NCBI GenBank assembly: GCA_014382365.1
Contig: JACNJW010000049.1
Span: 32,543-96,542, forward strand
DNA: 64,000 nt
Direction of reading: 5' to 3'
Origin: SAR324 cluster bacterium
GTDB taxonomy: Bacteria; SAR324; NAC60-12
A program made the position numbers and the translations under genes. A model generated the notes under the pieces. The model had not been told where the DNA came from. It saw only the letters and a list, made by a program, of their open reading frames with translations, and did no database searches. Positions 26,336 through 34,613 of the stretch are shown piece after piece (within the stretch, counting starts at the first letter, position 1; each line of letters opens with the position of its first letter).

Positions 26336-28387
26336 GTGTTAAGCAACGATGACGTCGAAATAAAGCCCAGTGTTTGTACGCTGGATTGTCCAGATACCTG
26401 TAGTTTGTCAGTAAAAACCGATGGACTAAATGTCGTTGAGGTCCGTGGATCAAAGGCCAATCCATATACAGCAGGTGTAATCTGTAACAAGGTCATGCGT
26501 GCTTATCCGGATTATTTGCATGGAGCAAATCGTCTGACTCATCCATTAAAACGGGTTGGAGCACGTGGTGGATCTCAGTTTGAGCGTATCTCATGGGACG
26601 ATGCACTCGATCTTGTGCATGCAGGTTTCAGTTCTGCAATTAAAAAGTACGGTCCGCAAACGGTTATGCCGCTCAATTATGCGGGACCACATGGTGAGCT
26701 CGCAGGTGGTTCGATGGACCGTCGATTCTTTCATCAGCTGGGAGCATCCATGCTATCACGGGGACACTTCTGTGGTCTCGTTCGAGGATCCGCCTACACT
26801 AGCCTTTATGGAACAGCACCCGGAATGCCACCTGAGCAGTTACAGCATTCTGATCTGATCATCATTTGGGGTAATAACGTCACCGTTTCAAATCTTCATT
26901 TGTCGCGAGTGATTAAAAAGGCGAGGAATGACCATGGTGCAAAGCTGATTGTAATAGATCCCAAACGTACGCGGATTGCTGAACAAGCTGATTTGCATAT
27001 CCAAATAAAGCCCGGTACAGACGTAGTTCTAGCGTTGGCACTGGCCGCTGAACTTGAGCGGTGTGGTTCACACGACATGTTGTTTGTCAAAAAATGGGTT
27101 GATGGCTATGACAGCTATATGGAGAATGCCCGTTTGCATACATCTGAAAAAGTGGAGAAAATATGTGGCGTTAATCGGGAAACATTTGAGCTGTTCGCAG
27201 ATTGGTATGCAGCAGCTAAAACAGTCGGAGTCTCAGTTGGAAATGGACTGGAACGTGGCCAAAGTGGAGGTTCCGGAATTCGTGCAGCAATGTCCCTGCA
27301 GGTCCTGACTGGAAATCACGGCCGGATGGGGGCAGGTGTCTTTGCCAAGCCAGGCAATTCATTTCCTAAATCAACTGCAAGACTGCAGCGGCCCGATCTA
27401 GTTCCTGAAGGAACAAGGACTATCAACATCGTCAATACTTCCGAGGTCTTGCTCGATAAATCGATGGATCCACCAATCAAGGCCGTGTTCATCTACAACC
27501 ATAATCCTGTCCTTACGCATCCAGATCAGAATCGAATGCGCCAGGCATTGGAGCAGGAAGATTTATTTATTGTTGGTGCAGACATAGTGATGACGGATTC
27601 TATGGCATATTGCGACGTGGTTTTACCTGCCTCAAGCCATTTTGAATTTTCCGATATTTATGGTGCCTATGGTCATCATTATTTGCAAAGGGCTGAGCAG
27701 GTAATTGCTTGTGTTGGCGAGTCTTTACCCAACACTGAAATCTTTCGCCGTCTTGCTGGCCGATTTGGATTCGATGATCCGATCTTCAAGGAAACAGATG
27801 CTGAACTGATGGATGCAGCATTTACGGAGAACGATTCACGTCTTGGTGAAACCAGACCGAGTGAGTTTCCTCTGGATCAGGCACTTGCAATGACAACGAT
27901 GGACGGTGCAGAACTGATTCTTTGTGACACAGTCCTTCCAGGTACGTCATCCGGCAGGATCGAACTGTTTAGTCAGGATCTGGAGAAAAGGTTTGGTTAT
28001 GGCCTTCCGCGTTATGAACCAGTTGAGCGGAAATACCCACTTTCGATAATTTCGCCGTCGTCTTCTAAAAGAACCAATACGACCTTCGGCGGGTGTACTT
28101 TGTCTGATGGGCAGGAAGAAGTGGAGATCAATCCACAAGATGCAGAGATGCGCGGCGTCTCGGAAGGTGACACGCTACGGATTCACAATGAACGTGGTGA
28201 GACTTTGTTGACCGCCAGAATTACCGATGCAGTCATGCCAGGAGTGTTGTATACTCCGAAAGGTACATGGTTATCCGCCAGTAAAACAGGACAAACCGTA
28301 AATGCACTCCTTAATGCGGATCTTCGAACTGATATTGAGGATGGAGCCTGTTACAATGAGACGTTTTGTGAAGTCAGCAGTATATAA
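26336..28387 (+). CDS. Molybdopterin-dependent oxidoreductase, DMSO reductase family
   Basis: The protein of about 683 residues shows the N-terminal 4Fe-4S ligands CTLDCPDTC and a later Cys in VICNK, the candidate molybdenum ligand region RGHFCGLVRGSAY, and the MGD-binding segments LIIIWGNNVTVSNLHL, KLIVIDPKRTRIAEQADLHIQIKPGTD and VVLPASSHFE. The C-terminal dinucleotide-binding domain (VEINPQDAEMRGVSEGDTLRIHNERGE) is present. It lacks a Tat signal, so it is cytoplasmic. The substrate is unknown; formate-dehydrogenase-like and anaerobic-dehydrogenase-like members share these motifs. I place the start at GTG 26336 because upstream in-frame TTG lies inside the palindrome; the start is uncertain. 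Confidence 0.85.
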   Translation: MLSNDDVEIKPSVCTLDCPDTCSLSVKTDGLNVVEVRGSKANPYTAGVICNKVMRAYPDYLHGANRLTHPLKRVGARGGSQFERISWDDALDLVHAGFSSAIKKYGPQTVMPLNYAGPHGELAGGSMDRRFFHQLGASMLSRGHFCGLVRGSAYTSLYGTAPGMPPEQLQHSDLIIIWGNNVTVSNLHLSRVIKKARNDHGAKLIVIDPKRTRIAEQADLHIQIKPGTDVVLALALAAELERCGSHDMLFVKKWVDGYDSYMENARLHTSEKVEKICGVNRETFELFADWYAAAKTVGVSVGNGLERGQSGGSGIRAAMSLQVLTGNHGRMGAGVFAKPGNSFPKSTARLQRPDLVPEGTRTINIVNTSEVLLDKSMDPPIKAVFIYNHNPVLTHPDQNRMRQALEQEDLFIVGADIVMTDSMAYCDVVLPASSHFEFSDIYGAYGHHYLQRAEQVIACVGESLPNTEIFRRLAGRFGFDDPIFKETDAELMDAAFTENDSRLGETRPSEFPLDQALAMTTMDGAELILCDTVLPGTSSGRIELFSQDLEKRFGYGLPRYEPVERKYPLSIISPSSSKRTNTTFGGCTLSDGQEEVEINPQDAEMRGVSEGDTLRIHNERGETLLTARITDAVMPGVLYTPKGTWLSASKTGQTVNALLNADLRTDIEDGACYNETFCEVSSI

Positions 28388-28448
28388 ATATTTAGTTGTT
28401 GTATAATTGACTGTTATTAATGAAATGAATTGAAAGTTGAATTTATCT

Positions 28449-29081
28449 ATGCCCATTAATAATTCACATATAGATCTGGAAGAAATAGAAAAATATACAA
28501 TTGCGCATTATGATGACAATGCAGAGTCTTTCCGTGTGGGTACTCAGGATCATGATGTCAGTCAAAATATCGCAGCTTTGCTGGACGTTCTTCCAAAAGA
28601 TAAATCTCTCGATATCCTGGATTTTGGCTGTGGTCCAGGTCGAGACATGTGTGTCTTTAAAGCTATGGGACACAACCCTGTCGGTTTGGATGGCAGCATG
28701 GAGTTTTGTAAAATGGCGGAAATGCAAAGTGGCTGTCCTACTCTGAATCAACAATTTCTAGAGTTGGATTTGGAAGAGAACTGCTACGATGGAATATTTG
28801 CTAATGCATCGTTGTTTCATGTGCCAAGTCAGGAACTACCAAGAGTTTTAACTGAATTACATTCTGCTTTAAGAACAGGTGGAATTTTATTTTTTTCTAA
28901 TCCAAGAGGAAATGCAGAGGGTTGGCAGGGACAGCGTTATGGTAATTATATGGAATTTGAAGCGAGTGAATTATATCTGGAACAATCTGGATTCAAAATT
29001 GTTGACCATTTCTACCGACCTGCAGGCAAATCAAGAGACGAACAACCATGGCTGGCAATCGTTAGTCAGCGAGAGGTATAA
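28449..29081 (+). CDS. Class I SAM-dependent methyltransferase
   Basis: This protein of 210 residues has motif I LDILDFGCGPGRDM, the acidic end of strand 2 in VGLDGSMEFCKMAEM, and post-motif segments YDGIFANASLFHVP and ALRTGGILFFSNP, typical of Rossmann-fold methyltransferases. The ATG at 28449 is preferred over a TTG twelve bases upstream. The substrate is not known. It runs convergently into the LysE-family gene with three bases between the stops and follows the molybdopterin enzyme by about 60 bp. Confidence 0.85.
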   Translation: MPINNSHIDLEEIEKYTIAHYDDNAESFRVGTQDHDVSQNIAALLDVLPKDKSLDILDFGCGPGRDMCVFKAMGHNPVGLDGSMEFCKMAEMQSGCPTLNQQFLELDLEENCYDGIFANASLFHVPSQELPRVLTELHSALRTGGILFFSNPRGNAEGWQGQRYGNYMEFEASELYLEQSGFKIVDHFYRPAGKSRDEQPWLAIVSQREV

Positions 29082-29084
29082 AGT

Positions 29085-29702
29085 TTAAGAACTGACTGCA
29101 GCCATTCCTCCTGCACCAATCAGTAAACTTCCACCAATTCGTTTGGTCCAGCGCTGAAAAGATGGTAGGCGGAACTTCTGTCCAGCATAACTTGCAAGTA
29201 GGGCGTAGGCAATTACAGCCATGATTGCCAGAACAAAGAAGGTTGTACCCAGGATAAGTGCCTGTGATACAAAGGATAATTTAGGATCCATGAACTGTGG
29301 CATAAAGGCTAGAAAAAACACGATACTTTTGGGATTAAGTGCAGTAGTCACATAGGAGTTACTAAATATTTCACGCCAAGCCTGTTTGTTTGCTTCTTCT
29401 GAGTCCTGTACTGGTTCTGAAGAACTGCGCCACATTTTAATTCCCAACCATATTAAGTAGCCTGCACCAAACCACTTTAGCAAAAAAAATGCACTCGAAA
29501 CAGTCTGCAGCAACAATCCCATTCCTAAAAATGAAAAACTCATTGCAGTTAAATCACCCAAACCGACTCCCAGAATCAGTGCTAAAATAGTAGATCGTCC
29601 ACGTAAAAGTGAATAACTGATTACCAAAAGCAGGGTTGGACCAGGAATGAGCAAAAATGTTGTGGTGACAAAAGTGTAGGTCAGCCAGGTTTCAAAAGGC
29701 AT
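29085..29702 (-). CDS. LysE family amino-acid exporter
   Basis: The 205-residue membrane protein has the LysE-family start FLLIPGPTLLLVISYSLLRGRSTILALILGVGLGDL and the NPKSIVFFLAFMPQFM motif at mid-length. It is the last minus-strand gene of the large methylated-amine region and lies 69 bp after the stop of the dimethylglycine-dehydrogenase-like gene. Export of glycine, serine or another amino acid formed by demethylation is a reasonable guess; sequence alone does not name the cargo. Confidence 0.86.
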   Translation of the reverse strand: MPFETWLTYTFVTTTFLLIPGPTLLLVISYSLLRGRSTILALILGVGLGDLTAMSFSFLGMGLLLQTVSSAFFLLKWFGAGYLIWLGIKMWRSSSEPVQDSEEANKQAWREIFSNSYVTTALNPKSIVFFLAFMPQFMDPKLSFVSQALILGTTFFVLAIMAVIAYALLASYAGQKFRLPSFQRWTKRIGGSLLIGAGGMAAVSS

Positions 29703-29771
29703 GTTTTACTTTTGTTTGAAAGGTTGAGAGGTACGTATATTTCGTGCCTCAATATTATTTGTTTCAGCAAG

Positions 29772-32336
29772 TTAGCTTTTGGGGAACTTGTTCTCAGAGT
29801 CATACAGTGCACCGTAGCCCACGACTTCGACGACAATCGGAAATGGTTCGTCGAAGTATTCCATGGTGAACTCTCGTCCCACTACGGCAATATCTGCAGG
29901 CAGGTAGCCCAGGCCGATATTTTTACCGAGGGAAGGCCCGAATGCGATGCTGGTCAGGAACGACCGCCGTCCCAGTGAATCCACCGGAACTTCACCAGTA
30001 ACCGGGTCGATGATTGGGCATTGGCCAACAGGATAACGCGCCACCTCCTTGGCATCAATGTTGTTAGTCATGGAGAAGGTGCAGAGGTATGCCGGCTGTT
30101 GCTCGCGTTCCCGAATCTTCAGATAAGCTTCCTTGCCGTGGAAATCTGCCCCTTTGACCTTAGGGCGCTCAAGTCCGGCTTCGACCAGATTGTATTCCGT
30201 CAGCAAGTCGGCATTCTGCAAGCGCAGGCTTTTTTCCATACGGCGGCTGTTGGCGTAGGTTTCAATACCGACCGGCGTGGCGCCCTGTTCGTAAACCAGA
30301 TCCCACAGAGATAAGCCGTAGCTGAAGGGAACGTGCAATTCCCAACCTTGCTCGCCCACGTAGGAAATGCGGAACGCCAGGACTGGAATCCCCTTCAAAG
30401 TGATATTTTTAGTGCTGGCAAAGGGGAAGTTTTCCGCTTCCAGTTCTTCCGGGTTGTCTGCAATGGCTTGCAGTATTTTGCGGGCATTTGGCCCCCAAAT
30501 CCCCAGGCACGCCTGATGATCGGTTTGGTCTTCAATATAGACTTTCCAGCCTCGATCCTCAGCCATGCGTTTCAACCAGATAAAGTCACGGTGCCCTGCA
30601 TCTGCGCCATCGATGACGCGGAACTTGTCTTTGCTCAGGCGGAGCACGGTTAAATCTGCACGAATCCCTGCATTGTGATCCAGAAAATGGGTGTATATGC
30701 CCTTGCCCATTGAGTTATCGCCCCCAACCTTGGCGACGCAGGCATATTCCATCAATGTTTCTGCTTCGGGGCCAATGATATCGTAGACTGCGAAGTGCGA
30801 CAGATTAAACATGCCGACGTTGGCTGACATTTCCAGTTGCTCAGCGTTGGATACCCGCCAGAAGTGACGGTTGTCCCATTCATTCTCACGCACTGGCACC
30901 TGGTCTGCGTATTTTTCCAGCAAATGCTCGTTGGAGGCATAACCGTGGGCACGTTCCCAGCCAGACAGTTCCATGAAATAGCCGCCGAGTTCATTTTCAC
31001 GTGCCCAGAAAGGACTGCGTCTCAGGTTGCGGCCCATGGAATAGGGTTCCCGGTTATGTACCGGTGGGTTGTAAATCTTGAATGCCGCTTCGTAGCAACG
31101 GTCATGGATATAGGTCGGGGTTTTCTGAATCGGGTAATAACGGGCAACATCGACCCCATGTGTATCCAGGTCACTGCAACCATCGGTCATCATGTCCACA
31201 AGCACTTTAGCTATGCCTGGGCCATCCTTGATCCAAACCGCTTCAGCATACCATAGGCCGCGTGTATTGGGAGATTCTCCGATTGACGGACCACCGTCAG
31301 TGGTTACCTGCAACAACCCGTTGAAGGAGTGTTTTTCCTTGTAGCCAAGTTCACCAAGGATCGGGGTCAATTCCATCGCTCGTTCCATGGCATCCATTAC
31401 GTGTTCAATTGGCAAGTCACGCATAGAGGGAGACAAGCGTGATTCTTCCGGTTCGAGGATATCTTTTGGATGTATCAGGCGAGGGGTCTTCTCTTCGTAG
31501 TAACCCCATTCGATTTGCCCGCCTTCGGTTGTATCCGGATCACCAGTGTCACGGAAGTAAGCGGAATTCCCCTGATCGCGTAACAGAACGTGACCAATCT
31601 CTTTGCCGGTTCCAGCAAATTCATCATAAGGGCCGAAAAAGCTCAGAGGGTGATCGACTGGCATGATCGGCAAGTCTTCACCAGCCATGTTGGCAATCAA
31701 GCGTCCCCACAGTCCGGCACAAACGATCACATGCTTGGCTTCAATGTAGCCGCGATTGGTGTGAACGCCCTTGATTCGACCATTTTCGACTTCAAGATCG
31801 GTTGCTGATGTATTGGCAAATGATTGGAGTTCTCCTGTTTTTTCAGCCTGCTGTACCAGTTCGCCGCAAACGAACTGCGAGCGTGGAACGACCAATCCGG
31901 CATCAGGGTCATACAGTGCGCCTTGAATCACATCCTCTTCTATCAGAGGCATCATTTCCTTGGCTTCTGAAGGAGTGATCATTTTCATGCGGTTGCCGAA
32001 GGCTTTGCCTGAGCTGACCCGGCGTTTCAGTTCTTCCATGCGCTCATCGTCACCAGCGCGAGCAACCTCGATGCCGCCTATGCGACTGTAATGCCCCATT
32101 TTTTCGAAGAAATCGATGCTGTAACGGGTGGTGAAGCAAGTCATGTTGTCATGCATGGTGTTGAAGCAAAAATCAGATGCATGAGAAGTTGAGCCAATGT
32201 CTGTCGGCACTGCTGACTTGTCGATACCGACAATGTCTTTCCAGCCTCTTTCGATCAGGTGGTGGACGACAGTCGCTCCGACGATTCCGCCCAGGCCGAT
32301 GATGACAACGTTTGCTTTTTCCGGGAATTTAGCCAT
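29772..32336 (-). CDS. Dimethylglycine/sarcosine dehydrogenase-like FAD enzyme with GcvT domain
   Basis: The 854-residue protein joins an N-terminal DAO-type FAD domain (VVIIGLGGIVGATVVHHL) and a C-terminal aminomethyltransferase (GcvT) domain (VGIETYANSRRMEKSLRL, FRISYVGEQGWELH). The GSTSHASDF segment aligns with the GSTWHAAGL region in which mammalian dimethylglycine dehydrogenase binds FAD covalently through His. It would demethylate an N-methyl amino acid, pass formaldehyde to THF and electrons to ETF, whose genes lie just upstream. The ATG at 32336 has a GAGG ribosome site; an upstream TTG is rejected. The gene is GC-richer (sampled line about 55%) than its neighbours (about 38%) and has an unusual leader. 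Confidence 0.88.
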   Translation of the reverse strand: MAKFPEKANVVIIGLGGIVGATVVHHLIERGWKDIVGIDKSAVPTDIGSTSHASDFCFNTMHDNMTCFTTRYSIDFFEKMGHYSRIGGIEVARAGDDERMEELKRRVSSGKAFGNRMKMITPSEAKEMMPLIEEDVIQGALYDPDAGLVVPRSQFVCGELVQQAEKTGELQSFANTSATDLEVENGRIKGVHTNRGYIEAKHVIVCAGLWGRLIANMAGEDLPIMPVDHPLSFFGPYDEFAGTGKEIGHVLLRDQGNSAYFRDTGDPDTTEGGQIEWGYYEEKTPRLIHPKDILEPEESRLSPSMRDLPIEHVMDAMERAMELTPILGELGYKEKHSFNGLLQVTTDGGPSIGESPNTRGLWYAEAVWIKDGPGIAKVLVDMMTDGCSDLDTHGVDVARYYPIQKTPTYIHDRCYEAAFKIYNPPVHNREPYSMGRNLRRSPFWARENELGGYFMELSGWERAHGYASNEHLLEKYADQVPVRENEWDNRHFWRVSNAEQLEMSANVGMFNLSHFAVYDIIGPEAETLMEYACVAKVGGDNSMGKGIYTHFLDHNAGIRADLTVLRLSKDKFRVIDGADAGHRDFIWLKRMAEDRGWKVYIEDQTDHQACLGIWGPNARKILQAIADNPEELEAENFPFASTKNITLKGIPVLAFRISYVGEQGWELHVPFSYGLSLWDLVYEQGATPVGIETYANSRRMEKSLRLQNADLLTEYNLVEAGLERPKVKGADFHGKEAYLKIREREQQPAYLCTFSMTNNIDAKEVARYPVGQCPIIDPVTGEVPVDSLGRRSFLTSIAFGPSLGKNIGLGYLPADIAVVGREFTMEYFDEPFPIVVEVVGYGALYDSENKFPKS

Positions 32337-32429
32337 TTCTTGATCCTCGAGAAGAATTTTAGTAATAGTAGACAACAAGTCTGCACTGAGCCGGGCAAGA
32401 CTTTAATGAAGTGGTGCACCTGGCCCCGT

Positions 32430-32490
32430 CAGATTAGAGATTCCGATCATCTGAACCGCAGCCGGAATGCTCTATCCCGTCAAGCTGCGG
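32430..32490 (-). ncRNA. Structured leader with two hairpins that can interact, before the DMGDH-like gene
   Basis: In the transcript a hairpin with 7-bp arms CCGCAGC/GCTGCGG (32490-32456) is followed by one with 5-bp arms CAGAT/ATCTG (32453-32430). The first loop ends in ATTCCG and the second contains CGGAAT, so the loops can pair over six bases as a kissing contact or an alternative fold. It matches no riboswitch consensus I know, including glycine, SAM and cobalamin. It may be a cis-regulatory RNA. Confidence 0.4.
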
Positions 32491-32549
32491 GTGCAAATGT
32501 GCAATACATTGCAGGAAAAGAAAAAAGCGTCACGATATTGTGATTCCAT
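32472..32549 (-). CDS. Short leader peptide upstream of the DMGDH-like gene
   Basis: An ATG with a good ribosome site (AGGAGAG, five bases before) opens a 25-codon frame starting MESQYRDAFFFSC and ending with TAG inside the loop of the first leader hairpin. The main gene starts 135 bases further on. Size, ribosome site and overlap with the hairpin suggest a translated leader that could control folding, as in attenuators. It has no run of a single regulatory amino acid except three Phe. Confidence 0.4.
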   Translation of the reverse strand: MESQYRDAFFFSCNVLHICTRSLTG

Positions 32550-32620
32550 TTTTCTCTCCTGAAAATTAACTTAGTCGTTGTTCCTCAATAACCTTTACAT
32601 CTTGCTTGTTTTGTTCACAC

Positions 32621-32683
32621 ATAATCCGCATTGCACAAACTATTATATAGCCGGCGATGTAACCGTTTGTGCGCTTTGATTAT
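32621..32683. promoter_or_regulatory. Nested 63-bp palindrome enclosing a -10 box
   Basis: Inner arms GCACAAAC (32633-32640) and GTTTGTGC (32665-32672) and outer arms ATAATC (32621-32626) and GATTAT (32678-32683) are all perfect. The centre contains TATAAT on the minus strand (32647-32642) but no good -35. It sits between etfA and the leader of the DMGDH-like gene and is probably that gene's regulated promoter. Confidence 0.5.
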
Positions 32684-32730
32684 GGCAAAAAACCTGTGCA
32701 AATCTGTATAGTTTATTTCGTTACAACTCC

Positions 32731-33693
32731 TTAGTTTTTCACTTTTCCAATTTCATCACGGAAAGCAGGAACGGCTTTGAACAAATCGCCGACAATCCCA
32801 TAATCTGCAACTTTAAAAATGGGTGCATCCGGATCTTTATTGACAGCAACAATCACTTTTGAACCAGACATTCCAGCTAAATGCTGAATTGCACCAGAAA
32901 TTCCCAATGCAAAATAAAAATCTGGTGTAACCATTGTTCCTGTTTGTCCAACCTGATGTTTGTGAGGCATCCATCCTGCGTCGCAAACTGCTCTTGAAGC
33001 ACCAAATGCAGCACCCAACTCTGTGGCCAGAGGTTTAACAAAATCACAGCCTTCTGTACCGCCTACACCGCGTCCTGCAGAAACGACAATGCTGGCTTCG
33101 TTGAGTTCTACTTCATCGCTAACTTCTACTTGTACTTCCTTGACTTTCAACTGAGGATGAGTAGCTGCAATTGAAAGTGAAACAGTATTTGCTGCTGCAG
33201 GTGTATTATCTTCTGCTGGAAAAAATCCGCTTCGAATACTGATGACTCGTAAACCGTCTTTACTGAATTTGCATTTTTGGACAACTTTTGTTGATAAACA
33301 GGGACGAGATGCTGTTATTTCATCACCATTGACTTCCAATTCAGTCACATCGCTTAAAGCCCCAACTCCTAGACGTGCAGCAACTCTTGGGGCCAGATCA
33401 CGTCCAAGTTCTGAAGAAGACAGCCAGATCTGTGTTGCTCCGGACTGCTGAAGTGCATCTGCAACCAGTGCTGTGTATTGTTCTGTGTTGTATATTTCCA
33501 GTGAAGCATCATCAGCAAGATAAACTGTGGATGCACCTTGTCCTGCCAGCACATCTGCTTGTCCGGATATACCTGAACCGTTCAAAACTGTGTCTGCTTC
33601 CAGACCTTGGGCCTTGGCAAAGGACAATAGTTCAAGTGTGTTTTTTTTAATTTCACCGTTTTTAACTTCGGCTACAATGAGAATTTTAGACAT
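32731..33693 (-). CDS. etfA: Electron transfer flavoprotein alpha subunit
   Basis: The 320-residue protein matches EtfA in length and carries the FAD-binding C-terminal signature (GQTGTMVTPDFYFALGISGAIQHLAGMSGSKVIVAVNKDPDAPIF) and the earlier VSAGRGVGGTEG loop. ETF shuttles electrons from flavoprotein dehydrogenases to ETF-ubiquinone oxidoreductase in the inner membrane. It follows etfB by 28 bp. Its place between sarcosine-type oxidoreductases and the DMGDH-like gene points to a dedicated acceptor for N-methyl oxidation. The start is ATG. Confidence 0.95.
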   Translation of the reverse strand: MSKILIVAEVKNGEIKKNTLELLSFAKAQGLEADTVLNGSGISGQADVLAGQGASTVYLADDASLEIYNTEQYTALVADALQQSGATQIWLSSSELGRDLAPRVAARLGVGALSDVTELEVNGDEITASRPCLSTKVVQKCKFSKDGLRVISIRSGFFPAEDNTPAAANTVSLSIAATHPQLKVKEVQVEVSDEVELNEASIVVSAGRGVGGTEGCDFVKPLATELGAAFGASRAVCDAGWMPHKHQVGQTGTMVTPDFYFALGISGAIQHLAGMSGSKVIVAVNKDPDAPIFKVADYGIVGDLFKAVPAFRDEIGKVKN

Positions 33694-33721
33694 TTTCTTT
33701 ATTAGTTTTCAGGTTTTATAA

Positions 33722-34507
33722 TTAGGCTAAAAATTTTGCTTCACTGACGAGTTGTTTCAGTGCCTGTTTGACAGTATCAGTTTCATCGCCTTCAAAGATT
33801 TTACCTTCTTTACGTGACTCCGGTTTTTCGTATTGTAGTACTTCAGTCATTGATGCCGAAGCACCGCGCATGTCAGAAGTAACACCAAGACTGTCCAAGT
33901 CCACTTCTTCCAACGGTTTTTTCTTGGCCATCATAATTCCGCGCATCGAAGCTAGTCGTGGCTCATTGAGGCTGTCATTAACAGTAACTACTCCAGGTAG
34001 ATTCATTTCAACGACTTCAGTTCCGTGATCACCTTTGCGGTAAAGTGTTATATTTTGTTCAGACAAGTCACTGTACCTGATAATATTAGTGACTTGAGGA
34101 AGTCCCATGAACTCAGCCAACATAGGCGCAGTCAAACCTGCATCTGTATCTTGTGCCTGTTTTCCACTTAGAATGAGATCGAAATTACGTCCTTCCAGAA
34201 CTTTTTGTAAAATTTTCGCAAATGCAAATGAATCAGTATTTTTCACTTCTTCGTATTTGACGTGAATTGCTTTGTGGGCACCCATAGCCAGACCTTTGCG
34301 TAATGATTCTGCTGCTTTGTCTGGTCCAATTGTGAGTATCGTTACTTCTCCGCCAACGTCTTCTGTAATCTGTAAAGCTGCTTCCAGTGCAGTTTCATCC
34401 CAACTGCTGATCACATAACTTAAGCCCTCCTCAACGACGGCTCCGTCTTTAACTTTAATATTCAGTGCTACATCCGGCACTTGTTTAATTGGTACTATTA
34501 TTTCCAC
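33722..34507 (-). CDS. etfB: Electron transfer flavoprotein beta subunit
   Basis: The 261-residue protein has the EtfB start (IIVPIKQVPDVALNIKVKDG), the AMP-binding region and the recognition-loop signature LDEPR/LNEPRLASMRGIMMAKKKPLE. With EtfA it forms the soluble FAD/AMP heterodimer that collects electrons from dehydrogenases. It is followed by etfA after 28 bp and preceded by soxB after about 106 bp, so the pair may be read from the same transcript as the sarcosine genes or from its own promoter. Confidence 0.95.
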   Translation of the reverse strand: MEIIVPIKQVPDVALNIKVKDGAVVEEGLSYVISSWDETALEAALQITEDVGGEVTILTIGPDKAAESLRKGLAMGAHKAIHVKYEEVKNTDSFAFAKILQKVLEGRNFDLILSGKQAQDTDAGLTAPMLAEFMGLPQVTNIIRYSDLSEQNITLYRKGDHGTEVVEMNLPGVVTVNDSLNEPRLASMRGIMMAKKKPLEEVDLDSLGVTSDMRGASASMTEVLQYEKPESRKEGKIFEGDETDTVKQALKQLVSEAKFLA

Positions 34508-34613
34508 AATATTCCATTTATAAAAGTTTCAAAAAAAATATCACAATTATTTATTAGCTCAAAAGTTCAATTTAAGTGAGAATTAATAATAATGCTGTGA
34601 TTGGTTAAGCCTC

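Noticed and set aside
32337..32378. Longer N-terminus for the DMGDH-like protein from a TTG
   Set aside because: The ATG at 32336 has a GAGG site at good spacing and gives the usual start of the FAD domain.
32337..32730. Glycine, SAM or cobalamin riboswitch before the DMGDH-like gene
   Set aside because: None of the conserved core sequences of those riboswitches is present, so only an unclassified structured leader is claimed.
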